NCBI GenBank assembly: GCA_002490835.1
Contig: DKUU01000020.1
Coordinates: 6,910-70,909 of the forward strand
From: Lachnospiraceae bacterium UBA7196
Lineage (GTDB): Bacteria > Bacillota > Clostridia > Lachnospirales > Lachnospiraceae
Direction of reading: 5' to 3'
DNA length: 64,000 bases
Shown one piece after another: positions 17,391 to 25,130 of this stretch (its first letter is position 1; each line of letters begins with the position of its first letter). A program made the position numbers and the translations under genes. The notes beneath the pieces are model-generated. The model had not been told where the DNA came from, made no database searches, and saw nothing but the letters and a program-made list of their open reading frames with translations.

Positions 17391-18464
17391 ATGCTGAGAG
17401 GCTATAAACTTCTGTGCGCCGGTCTTATTCTTGGAATCTGTTTATGCTGTTTGTCTCTGGAGACGCAGGCGAGCGGCATCGACTCTATGGATTCTATTAA
17501 TGTTGGGATATCTCAGATCGTGGATCCTACGGGAAAATCCGCGAATGAAGATGCCCTTAGAGAACTGACACAAGTGTCACAAGCTAACGGCGGACAGGCA
17601 AAGAAAGAGACGGATCTGGTGATGGCGAATGTGCAGATCGCTCTGAATGTGCGTGCGGAGGCCGACGAGGAGTCCGATAAGGTGGGCTTGCTCTACAAGG
17701 ACTGCGGCGGCAGGATATTGGAGAGAAAAGACGGCTGGACAAGACTGCGCAGCGGCAATCTGGTGGGCTGGGCCAGCGATGAGTATCTTCTATTCGGAGA
17801 GGATGCGGAGGCTCTGGCCAACGATGTGGGAAATCTGATCGTGCAGATCGAGACGGAAACGCTCTGCGTGCGGGAAGAGCCGAGCGGCGAAGCCACCGCG
17901 GTGGGCTTTATCCCGCAGGATCAGGAGTTAGAGATCGTCGAGGTACTCGATGATGACTGGATCAGTGTCGATTATGAAGGGCAGACAGGTTATGTGTCGG
18001 CAGAGTACGTGGATGTCGATTTCCACATCGACGAGGGCGAGACGCTGATCGCGATCAAAAAGAGAGAAGAGGAAGAGCGGCAGGCGAAGCTGACAGCAAA
18101 CCGCGGCGCTGTGGTGGTAGGCGGCGACGATACCAGACTGTTGGCGGCACTGATCTACTGCGAGGCCGGCATCGAGACCTACAACGGCAAACTGGCAGTG
18201 GGCGCAGTGGTGATGAACCGTGTCAGGAGCGGCGCTTATCCCAATACAGTATCGGGTGTTATTTTTGCATCGGGGCAGTTTACGCCCGCGATGAACGGCA
18301 AGGTGGCAAGAGTTTACGGCGGTGATATCCCGGAGAGCTGCTGGGAAGCGGCCAGAGCGGCTATCAACGGCGAGACGAATGTTGGCGATGCGACGCATTT
18401 CAGATCGCTTAAGGCGGCGGGGAACCATACGGGGCTGGTGATCGATCGGCAAATTTTCTGGTAA
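17391..18464 (+). CDS. SH3-domain cell wall hydrolase (SleB-like)
   Basis: A 357-residue secreted protein. A signal peptide (about 1-27, cut after TQA) is followed by two bacterial SH3 domains (about 78-136 and 150-208), a charged Glu/Lys linker (about 216-235) and a C-terminal Hydrolase_2 domain (about 248-357) of the spore cortex-lytic SleB family. The likely catalytic Glu258 lies in ALIYCEAG. It should cleave peptidoglycan, probably as a lytic transglycosylase, with the SH3 domains binding wall peptides. GGAGGGAG lies just before ATG 17391. The predicted WalR-like box upstream fits a vegetative wall hydrolase rather than a purely spore-specific enzyme. Confidence 0.88.
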   Translation: MLRGYKLLCAGLILGICLCCLSLETQASGIDSMDSINVGISQIVDPTGKSANEDALRELTQVSQANGGQAKKETDLVMANVQIALNVRAEADEESDKVGLLYKDCGGRILERKDGWTRLRSGNLVGWASDEYLLFGEDAEALANDVGNLIVQIETETLCVREEPSGEATAVGFIPQDQELEIVEVLDDDWISVDYEGQTGYVSAEYVDVDFHIDEGETLIAIKKREEEERQAKLTANRGAVVVGGDDTRLLAALIYCEAGIETYNGKLAVGAVVMNRVRSGAYPNTVSGVIFASGQFTPAMNGKVARVYGGDIPESCWEAARAAINGETNVGDATHFRSLKAAGNHTGLVIDRQIFW

Positions 18465-18539
18465 ACCTTGCTATTATGGGGATATATAGTACCATGGAAG
18501 AAGGGGAAATTGTTCTGACATGGAGGATGAGAAAAGAGG

Positions 18540-18983
18540 ATGGAACTTTTGAATATGACGATGTTCTGGCTGGTCATTTTGGTACTGCTGGTGGTCATAG
18601 AGCTTTTGACGATGGGATTGACGACGGTCTGGTTTGCCGGCGGTGCGCTGGCGGCCACGCTCGCGTCTTTGATCGGTCTGCCGCTGGCGATACAGATCAT
18701 TCTGTTCCTTTTGGTGTCGGGGCTGCTGCTGTTTTTTACGAGGCCGATCGCAGTGAAGTACTTTAACAAAGACCGGGTGCGCACCAATGCGGAGAGTCTG
18801 GTGGGCCGGCAGGCGATCGTGATCAGCGAGATCGATAACCTGCAGGGGATCGGACAGATCAATGTAGGCGGCATGGAGTGGTCCGCCAGAACCAGAGACG
18901 AGAATATTACGCTCCCCGTGGGCGCGGTGGTCATTGTGCTGGCGATAGACGGCGTAAAGCTGATCGTGGAAGAGAAAAAGTAA
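18540..18983 (+). CDS. NfeD-family membrane protein
   Basis: A 147-residue protein with three hydrophobic segments (about 7-25, 29-48, 50-68) and a C-terminal OB-fold (about 85-145, with LVGRQAIV and VGGMEWSARTRD). This is the short NfeD type that partners SPFH proteins in membrane microdomains. The next gene, 14 bases downstream, is exactly such an SPFH protein, so the pair is an operon. The AAGAGG site is very close to ATG 18540; an ATG 15 bases later is possible. Confidence 0.85.
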   Translation: MELLNMTMFWLVILVLLVVIELLTMGLTTVWFAGGALAATLASLIGLPLAIQIILFLLVSGLLLFFTRPIAVKYFNKDRVRTNAESLVGRQAIVISEIDNLQGIGQINVGGMEWSARTRDENITLPVGAVVIVLAIDGVKLIVEEKK

Positions 18984-18997
18984 AAAGGAGAAAAATT

Positions 18998-19918
18998 ATG
19001 GGTGGAATCATTGCTTTTGTGGTACTGTTGATCCTTGCGCTGATGGTTTTGATGTCCTGCATCAAGATCGTACCGCAGGCGCACGCTTACGTGGTGGAGC
19101 GTCTCGGCGCTTACCAGCAGACTTGGTCCGTCGGCCTGCACATCAAGGTGCCTTTTATCGATATCGTGGCTAAGAGGGTAAATCTCAAGGAGCAGGTGGT
19201 GGATTTCGCGCCCCAGCCGGTGATCACGAAGGATAACGTTACCATGCGCATCGATACGGTGGTCTTTTTCCAGATCACGGATCCGAAGCTTTTTGCTTAC
19301 GGCGTGGAGAACCCGATCATGGCGATCGAGAATCTGACGGCTACGACGCTTAGAAACATCATCGGTGAGATGGAACTTGACCAGACGCTGACGTCGCGTG
19401 AGGTAATCAATACAAAGATGCGCGCGTCCCTCGATATCGCGACCGATCCTTGGGGTATCAAGGTGAACCGCGTGGAGCTGAAGAACATCATTCCGCCGGC
19501 GGCGATTCAGGACGCGATGGAGAAGCAGATGAAGGCGGAGCGTGAGCGCCGTGAGGCGATCCTGAGAGCCGAGGGTGAGAAGAAGTCCACCATTCTGGTG
19601 GCCGAAGGTCAGAAGGAATCGGCGATTTTGGAAGCGGAAGCGGAGAAACAGTCCGCGATCTTAAGAGCTGAGGCTGAAAAGGAAAAGATGATCCGCGAGG
19701 CGGAAGGTGAGGCGGAAGCGATCCTCAAGGTGCAGCAGGCTACGGCCGACGGTATCCGCATGATCCGCGAGGCGGGCGCTGATGAAGCCGTTTTAAAGAT
19801 TAAGAGTCTGGAAGCTTTCGAGCGGGCGGCAAACGGGCAGGCTACGAAGATCATCATTCCTTCGGAAATTCAGGGGATCGCCGGACTTGCGGCATCGGCG
19901 AAGGAAATTTTAAAGTAA
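18998..19918 (+). CDS. SPFH/Band 7 (stomatin-like) protein
   Basis: A 306-residue protein with an N-terminal membrane anchor (about 1-20), an SPFH domain (about 20-190, with VVERLGAYQQT and RVNLKEQVVDF) and a long Glu/Ala/Lys coiled coil (about 180-265). It resembles QmcA/stomatin scaffolds, which oligomerise and organise membrane proteins or regulate proteases. AAAAGGAG lies 8 bases before ATG 18998. It pairs with the NfeD protein upstream. Confidence 0.9.
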   Translation: MGGIIAFVVLLILALMVLMSCIKIVPQAHAYVVERLGAYQQTWSVGLHIKVPFIDIVAKRVNLKEQVVDFAPQPVITKDNVTMRIDTVVFFQITDPKLFAYGVENPIMAIENLTATTLRNIIGEMELDQTLTSREVINTKMRASLDIATDPWGIKVNRVELKNIIPPAAIQDAMEKQMKAERERREAILRAEGEKKSTILVAEGQKESAILEAEAEKQSAILRAEAEKEKMIREAEGEAEAILKVQQATADGIRMIREAGADEAVLKIKSLEAFERAANGQATKIIIPSEIQGIAGLAASAKEILK

Positions 19919-19983
19919 AATAACGCATGTTGTATAATGCGGTTTGAGCAGAAAGATTCGTATAGAGCGGACGTAAATAAGCA

Positions 19984-20010
19984 ACAGGGCGGTTTGTCTA
20001 ACCGTCCTGT
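19984..20010 (+). terminator. Hairpin after the SPFH gene
   Basis: ACAGGGCGGTT pairs with AACCGTCCTGT around a 5-base loop (one G-T pair), followed by a short TTTG rather than a long T-run. It is likely a weak Rho-independent terminator of the NfeD/SPFH operon. Confidence 0.5.
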
Positions 20011-20021
20011 TTGACATCATT

Positions 20022-20037
20022 GCTGCCGGCCGGCAGC
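20022..20037. repeat. Perfect 16-base GC palindrome upstream of argF
   Basis: GCTGCCGGCCGGCAGC is a perfect palindrome 28 bases before the argF start. It could be an operator or part of the preceding terminator. It does not resemble the AT-rich ARG box. Confidence 0.4.
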
Positions 20038-20065
20038 GGCTTACATATGGGAAGGAGACAAAAGT

Positions 20066-21058
20066 ATGGATTTAAAGGGACGGCATTTTTTGAAGCTGCT
20101 TGATTTTACGCCGGAGGAGATACTATATCTGGTGGATACGGCGGCGGACTTGAAGGATAAGAAAAAGAAGGGAATCCCCGTGGATGTCCTGCGGGGGAAG
20201 AACGTGGCCCTGATCTTTGAAAAGACCAGTACCAGAACCCGCTGTGCCTTCGAGGTGGCGGCGCATGATCTGGGCATGGGGAGCACCTATCTGGATCCGG
20301 TCGCTTCGCAGATCGGGAAAAAAGAGAGCATTGCGGACACGGCGCGGGTGCTGGGGCGTATGTTTGAGGGCATCGAGTATCGGGGCTTCGGGCAGGAGAT
20401 CGTGGAGGAGATCGCGAAATATGCGGGCGTACCCGTGTGGAACGGCCTGACCAACGAATTTCATCCTACGCAGATGCTTGCCGACCTTCTCACCATACGG
20501 GAACATTTCGGCAGGCTTTCCGGCATCCGGCTGACCTATCTGGGCGACGCGCGCTACAATACGGGCAATTCGCTGATGGTGGTCTGCGCGAAGATGGGGA
20601 TGCACTTTACTGCCTGCACAAACCGCAAATATTTTCCGGAAGAAGCGCTGGTGAAGACTTGTCAGGAAATCGCGGCGCAGACCGGCGGCAGCATCCGGCT
20701 GACGGAGGATGTGGAAGAGGGCGCGGCGGGCGCAGACGTGATCTGTACCGACGTGTGGGTTTCCATGGGCGAGCCGGCGGAGATCTGGGAGGAACGGCTC
20801 AAAGACCTTCTGCCCTATCAGGTCAACGCGAAGGTAATGGCGTTTGCGGACAAGGGAGCCGTCTTTATGCACTGTCTTCCTGCCTTTCACGACCACAATA
20901 CGGGCATCGGCAAGGAGATCGGCGAACGGTACGGACTGGCGGAGCTTGAGGTAACGGACGAGGTGTTTGAGTCGCCGCAGTCCCTTGTGTTCGATGAGGC
21001 GGAGAATCGGATGCACACGATAAAAGCGGTGATGTTGACCACGCTCGGGCGAGCGTGA
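20066..21058 (+). CDS. argF: Ornithine carbamoyltransferase
   Basis: A 330-residue enzyme that makes citrulline from ornithine and carbamoyl phosphate in arginine synthesis. The carbamoyl phosphate motif STRTR, the HPTQ motif and the ornithine-site HCLPAFHD are all present, and the length is normal. GGAAGGAGA precedes the ATG. It stands alone here, with no other arg or arcABC genes nearby, so an anabolic or catabolic role cannot be settled from context. A large stem-loop begins at its stop codon. Confidence 0.95.
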   Translation: MDLKGRHFLKLLDFTPEEILYLVDTAADLKDKKKKGIPVDVLRGKNVALIFEKTSTRTRCAFEVAAHDLGMGSTYLDPVASQIGKKESIADTARVLGRMFEGIEYRGFGQEIVEEIAKYAGVPVWNGLTNEFHPTQMLADLLTIREHFGRLSGIRLTYLGDARYNTGNSLMVVCAKMGMHFTACTNRKYFPEEALVKTCQEIAAQTGGSIRLTEDVEEGAAGADVICTDVWVSMGEPAEIWEERLKDLLPYQVNAKVMAFADKGAVFMHCLPAFHDHNTGIGKEIGERYGLAELEVTDEVFESPQSLVFDEAENRMHTIKAVMLTTLGRA

Positions 21059-21119
21059 AAAGTGCTTCTAAAGACGTCCCGCCATTGGACGGGACGCCAA
21101 GAAGCACTAAGTTTCACGC
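21053..21119. repeat. Nested long inverted repeat between argF and birA
   Basis: GCGTGAAA plus AGTGCTTCT (21053-21069) pair with AGAAGCACT and TTTCACGC (21100-21119), interrupted only by a 3-base bulge. Inside, GTCCCG (21076-21081) pairs with CGGGAC (21090-21095). There is no T-run. The outer arm covers the argF stop codon. A second hairpin, GCGG-AGAATGCC with GGCATTCTCCGC, follows at 21118-21150. Confidence 0.7.
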
Positions 21120-21168
21120 GGGAGAATGCCTGAAATACGGCATTCTCCGCAGAAATGGAGAAACATCC

Positions 21169-22182
21169 ATGAAAACGGACAGATCGGATATTTTGGCATG
21201 CCTGCGCGGCAGCGGGGACTATGTTTCGGGGCAGCAGCTTTGCGAGCGTCTGGGCGTCTCCCGCACGGCGGTGTGGAAGGTCATCAACCAATTGAAGGCG
21301 GAAGGCTATCGTATCGAGTCGGTTTCCAGACGGGGTTATCGTCTGGTGGAAAGTCCGGAGGATGTGCTTTCGGAGGGCGAGATCGTAAGCCGCCTGAATA
21401 CGACGTGGGCGGGCAGAACGCTTTATTACCGGGAAGAGACCGGCTCCACCAACAATGACGCGAAACGCTGCGGCGAGGAGGGAGATCCCCACGGGACGGT
21501 GGTGGCTGCCGATATCCAGAATGCGGGCAAAGGCCGACGGGGCAGGGGCTGGCAGACGATCCCCGGCACGGCGCTTTCCTTTAGTATTCTGCTGCGGCCT
21601 TCTTTTCCGGCGGAACGGGCTTCCATGATCACGCTGGTGATGGCGCTGGCTGTGGCGGAGGCCGTGGAGGCAGCGCTGGATGGAAATATGTCTGTCCGCA
21701 TCAAATGGCCGAATGACATTGTGATAAACCGCAGAAAAGTGTGCGGTATGCTGACGGAAATGACCATGACGCCGGAACTTGACGAGATTCAGTATCTGGT
21801 GGTGGGTGTCGGTATCAATGTCAACAATGAAAGTTTGCAGGAATTTCAAGAAGAGATCAGGGACACAGCCACTTCTCTGCGGATCGAGGCCGGGCGGCGC
21901 ATCAACCGGGCGGCGCTCTTGGGAGATGTGCTGGGCCGCTTTGAGAAATATTATCAGACATTTTTGGAAACACTGGATATGTCCCGTCTGCGGGAAACGT
22001 ATCAGGCCCGCCTGCAGGGGCTTGGAAATGAGGTGCGCGTACTCGATCCGGCGGGGGAGTACACGGGTGTCTCGCGGGGCATCAATGACAGGGGCGAACT
22101 GATCGTGGAGCGGGAAAGCGGTGAGCGCGTGGCGGTCTACGCCGGAGAAGTGTCGGTGAGGGGATTGTACGGGTACGTCTAG
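21169..22182 (+). CDS. birA: Bifunctional biotin-protein ligase and biotin operon repressor
   Basis: A 337-residue protein. An N-terminal winged helix (about 1-60) contains SGQQLCERLGVSRTAVWKVI. The central ligase domain has TGSTNNDAKR, the biotinyl-AMP loop AGKGRRGRGW and KWPNDI, and a C-terminal SH3-like domain ends the protein. It should attach biotin to carboxyl carrier proteins and repress biotin genes. I start at ATG 21169, behind ATGGAG, because residues upstream come from the inverted-repeat region and match nothing. No biotin genes are visible in this window. Confidence 0.94.
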   Translation: MKTDRSDILACLRGSGDYVSGQQLCERLGVSRTAVWKVINQLKAEGYRIESVSRRGYRLVESPEDVLSEGEIVSRLNTTWAGRTLYYREETGSTNNDAKRCGEEGDPHGTVVAADIQNAGKGRRGRGWQTIPGTALSFSILLRPSFPAERASMITLVMALAVAEAVEAALDGNMSVRIKWPNDIVINRRKVCGMLTEMTMTPELDEIQYLVVGVGINVNNESLQEFQEEIRDTATSLRIEAGRRINRAALLGDVLGRFEKYYQTFLETLDMSRLRETYQARLQGLGNEVRVLDPAGEYTGVSRGINDRGELIVERESGERVAVYAGEVSVRGLYGYV

Positions 22183-22211
22183 CAGCATTCCCCGTATATC
22201 GAGGTGGTATT

Positions 22212-22544
22212 ATGAAGGATAACAGAATCGTACTCTGCGGCGCGAACGCCTACGAGAAGAAATATTATTTTAACAAGCAGTTCGATAAGATTCCGCAGTC
22301 AATCCAAGAGGAACTGCACGTGATCTGCGTCCTCTTCACAGAGGAGGTGGGCGGTGTCTTCACCATTGCTTTTGATGAGGATGGGACCGTCCTGCTGGAG
22401 ACCGATGCCGAGGAGGACGATCTGCTCTACGACGAGATCAGCAGCGGCCTTTTAGTAGGGGAGATTCGCCGTAACCGACAGGAGCTGTTAGAGTCGTTAC
22501 AGCTATATTACAGAGTCTTCATATTGCATGAGGAGATACAATAA
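22212..22544 (+). CDS. Conserved hypothetical acidic protein (DUF6145-like)
   Basis: A 110-residue soluble, acidic protein with no membrane segment or catalytic motif. It looks like the small uncharacterised family often found next to dusB in Lachnospiraceae (possibly DUF6145), but that assignment is from memory. It lies 29 bases after birA and 47 bases before dusB, with GAGGTGG before its ATG, so it is probably co-transcribed with them. Confidence 0.6.
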   Translation: MKDNRIVLCGANAYEKKYYFNKQFDKIPQSIQEELHVICVLFTEEVGGVFTIAFDEDGTVLLETDAEEDDLLYDEISSGLLVGEIRRNRQELLESLQLYYRVFILHEEIQ

Positions 22545-22591
22545 ATTAGAGGATTGTGTGCCCAATCTCAAAAATAATCAGGAGGGATATG

Positions 22592-23560
22592 ATGTCTTAT
22601 CTGCACCCGCTCGCCCTCGGCAGCGTCACCCTGAAAAATAATCTCATACTGGCTCCCATGGCAGGCGTGACGGACCTGCCATTTCGTTTGCTGTGCAGCG
22701 AACAGGGGGCGGGCCTGACCGGCATGGAGATGGTGAGCGCCAAGGCTATTCTCTATGGGAATAAAAATACGGAGGGGCTCCTTGCAATCCATCCGCAGGA
22801 GGGGCCGGTGTCTTTACAGTTGTTCGGCTCCGATCCGAAGATCGTCAGCGAGATGGCGGCGCGCATCGAAGAACGTCCTTTTGCGGTGCTGGATTTCAAT
22901 ATGGGCTGTCCCGTGCCGAAGATCGTCGGAAACGGCGAGGGTTCGGCCCTGATGCGGGAGCCGAAACTGGCGGGGGAGATCATTGCCGCCACGGTAAAGG
23001 CCGTGAAAAAGCCGGTGACGGTGAAGATTCGCAAGGGCTTTGACGAGGAGCACGTCAATGCGGTGGAGATTGCGAAGATCGCGGAAGATGCGGGCGCCGC
23101 CGCCGTGGCCGTACACGGCAGGACGAGGGAGCAGTTTTACAGCGGACAGGCGGACTGGGAGATCATAGCGAAAGTCAAGGAGGCAATCTCCATTCCCGTA
23201 ATCGGAAACGGCGATGTCACGGACGGCGAAAGCGCCCGCAGGATGCTTGCGGAAACAGGCTGCGACGGGGTGATGATCGGCCGCGCCGCCAGAGGCAATC
23301 CATGGCTGTTTGGGGAGATCGCCGCGTATCTGGAAGACGGGCGGACGCTGCCCGCCGTGTCGCCTGCGGAGAAAAAGGAAATGATGCTGCGCCACGCCGC
23401 GCTTCAACTGGAAACCAAAGGCGCGTATACGGGTGTGCGGGAAATGCGCAAGCACCTGTCTTGGTATACGGCGGGAATGCCAAACTCCGCGAAACTCAGA
23501 GGGCAGGTCAATCAGGCGGAAAGCTTTGAGGAGATCAGGCGTCTGGTGGAATCCCTGTAA
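22592..23560 (+). CDS. dusB: tRNA-dihydrouridine synthase
   Basis: A 322-residue FMN-dependent TIM barrel that reduces uridines in tRNA D-loops. It shows APMAGVTDLPFR, the catalytic Cys in DFNMGCPVPKIV, KIRKGFD, AVHGRTREQFYSG, IGNGDV and MIGRAARGNPW. GGAGGG lies upstream; ATG 22592 has better spacing than the adjacent ATG 22589. It follows birA and the small acidic gene in one likely operon. Confidence 0.93.
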   Translation: MSYLHPLALGSVTLKNNLILAPMAGVTDLPFRLLCSEQGAGLTGMEMVSAKAILYGNKNTEGLLAIHPQEGPVSLQLFGSDPKIVSEMAARIEERPFAVLDFNMGCPVPKIVGNGEGSALMREPKLAGEIIAATVKAVKKPVTVKIRKGFDEEHVNAVEIAKIAEDAGAAAVAVHGRTREQFYSGQADWEIIAKVKEAISIPVIGNGDVTDGESARRMLAETGCDGVMIGRAARGNPWLFGEIAAYLEDGRTLPAVSPAEKKEMMLRHAALQLETKGAYTGVREMRKHLSWYTAGMPNSAKLRGQVNQAESFEEIRRLVESL

Positions 23561-23613
23561 GATATGCTGCATATACTGTCTCAGAGAAGAATAGAAATAT
23601 CGGGTGTTATTAA

Positions 23614-24477
23614 ATGGAGAGCCTGCTTTATTTTTATCCGGCCCCTGAGGGCATGTATCAAAAGGACGCGGCAAGGAGACACTGGTGGCAGGATGCCGCT
23701 TTACTGTTACAGGAACTGCCTGCGAAAGAGCGGGAGCCTTTCTTTTTGCTGGTGGGTTGTCCCGTGCCGGCCTATTACCATGGCAGGCGCTCATGGCCGC
23801 CGGATGTCCTGTCGGCATGTATGGCGGAGGCGGTATATGGAGCAAAGGGGATGGCCGACGTCTGGCTGCACCCTGATATTATGACACTAGTGTCAGAAGA
23901 GTACCGGGAACGATGGGAGCCGCGGCGGGACACGCTGGAACGGCTGCTTTCCTGCCTGATCTCAGTCTATGCGGCGGACTGCATAAAAAGGAACGGCGGG
24001 GCGACGGTGTTTTTGGGAAGGGCTACCGATACGCTTTGGCAGATAGAGATGACGGGAGAGCTTCTTTCGCCCTATCTGTCCCGGATCAACCGTCTCACCT
24101 TCTGGTATGAGGAGGCGGAAGGGGCCGATCTCTGGGAGGAGGCGGAAGGCTATCTGGAAGTTTATCGTTATGAGTATGGCCTTACGCCCTGCCTTTTACC
24201 CTATGGGAGCAAGGGCGGGAGGAAGCTGATAGAAAAAGCCTCCGACAGCCAAAAGATGCGGGATGACAGGGAATCCGGGCGCGGCCTGCTCCTTGACTAT
24301 GGCGCACCCTTAGACAGGCTGCGGTTTGGGGACTTTAACGAGGCTGTCTATATCGATGCGGAGGGCAGTCCCTTAAAGGAGCGGAAATGCCTTGCAAAAG
24401 GCGGGAGCATCCGTTATGTTTCGCCGTTTAAATACCTTGACACTGTGGTAAAAAATGAGTATGATAGAAAAGATTGA
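23614..24477 (+). CDS. Hypothetical protein
   Basis: A 287-residue soluble protein, rich in Trp, Tyr and charged residues, that I do not recognise. There is no signal peptide or membrane segment. Repeated acidic/aromatic stretches (about 160-190) and a basic, polar C-terminal part (about 200-285) are visible. It lies 53 bases after dusB without a clear terminator between, and its ribosome binding site is poor. It may be a lineage-specific protein; no function is proposed. Confidence 0.6.
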   Translation: MESLLYFYPAPEGMYQKDAARRHWWQDAALLLQELPAKEREPFFLLVGCPVPAYYHGRRSWPPDVLSACMAEAVYGAKGMADVWLHPDIMTLVSEEYRERWEPRRDTLERLLSCLISVYAADCIKRNGGATVFLGRATDTLWQIEMTGELLSPYLSRINRLTFWYEEAEGADLWEEAEGYLEVYRYEYGLTPCLLPYGSKGGRKLIEKASDSQKMRDDRESGRGLLLDYGAPLDRLRFGDFNEAVYIDAEGSPLKERKCLAKGGSIRYVSPFKYLDTVVKNEYDRKD

Positions 24478-24584
24478 AAAATCAGTGAAAACATTTCGGA
24501 ATCAGCGGAAATGGAAATGAGAAAGACAGCGTGAATCAGGCAGAATGAGAACGTGTATCAAATAGAGGGAAAGGACGAATTAAA

Positions 24585-25067
24585 ATGCATGAGAAGAAAA
24601 ACATCTTAACTTATGAGGGCCTGCGTAAGTACGAAGAAGAGCTCCATGACTTAAAGGTGGTAAAGCGTAAGGAAGTGGCGCAGAAGATCAAGGAGGCAAG
24701 GGAGCAGGGCGATCTCTCCGAGAATGCGGAGTATGATGCGGCCAAGGATGAACAGCGCGACATTGAGGCGAGGATCGAGGAGCTGGAGAAGATCCTCAAA
24801 AACGCCGAGGTCGTGGTGGAGGATGAAGTCGATCTGGATAAGATCAACATCGGCTGTCAGGTAAAGATCCTTGACATGGAATTTAACGAGGAACTGGAAT
24901 ATAAAATTGTAGGTTCTACAGAGGCCAACAGCTTAAAGGGAAAAATCTCAAATGAGTCCCCTGTCGGCAAGGCGCTGATTGGCAGCAAAGTTGGAGAGAC
25001 TGTGGAGGTAGAGACGCAGGCGGGCATGATCCGTTACAAGGTATTAGAGATTCAGCGGTCTAACTAA
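24585..25067 (+). CDS. greA: Transcription elongation factor GreA
   Basis: A 160-residue factor of normal size. The N-terminal coiled coil (about 10-85) carries the acidic tip DLSENAEYDAAKDEQ, and the C-terminal FKBP-like domain includes SPVGKALIGSKVG. It enters the RNA polymerase secondary channel and stimulates cleavage of backtracked RNA. It is followed 63 bases later by lysS, a common pairing in Firmicutes. Confidence 0.97.
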   Translation: MHEKKNILTYEGLRKYEEELHDLKVVKRKEVAQKIKEAREQGDLSENAEYDAAKDEQRDIEARIEELEKILKNAEVVVEDEVDLDKINIGCQVKILDMEFNEELEYKIVGSTEANSLKGKISNESPVGKALIGSKVGETVEVETQAGMIRYKVLEIQRSN

Positions 25068-25130
25068 ATAGATTTTCAAAGGGAAAGAAATGCGAAGCGG
25101 CAGGAATGTGCGGAAAGAGAAGGGATGAAG

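Noticed and set aside
25068..25130. T-box or riboswitch before lysS
   Set aside because: The greA-lysS gap is only 63 bases with no T-box consensus or terminator.
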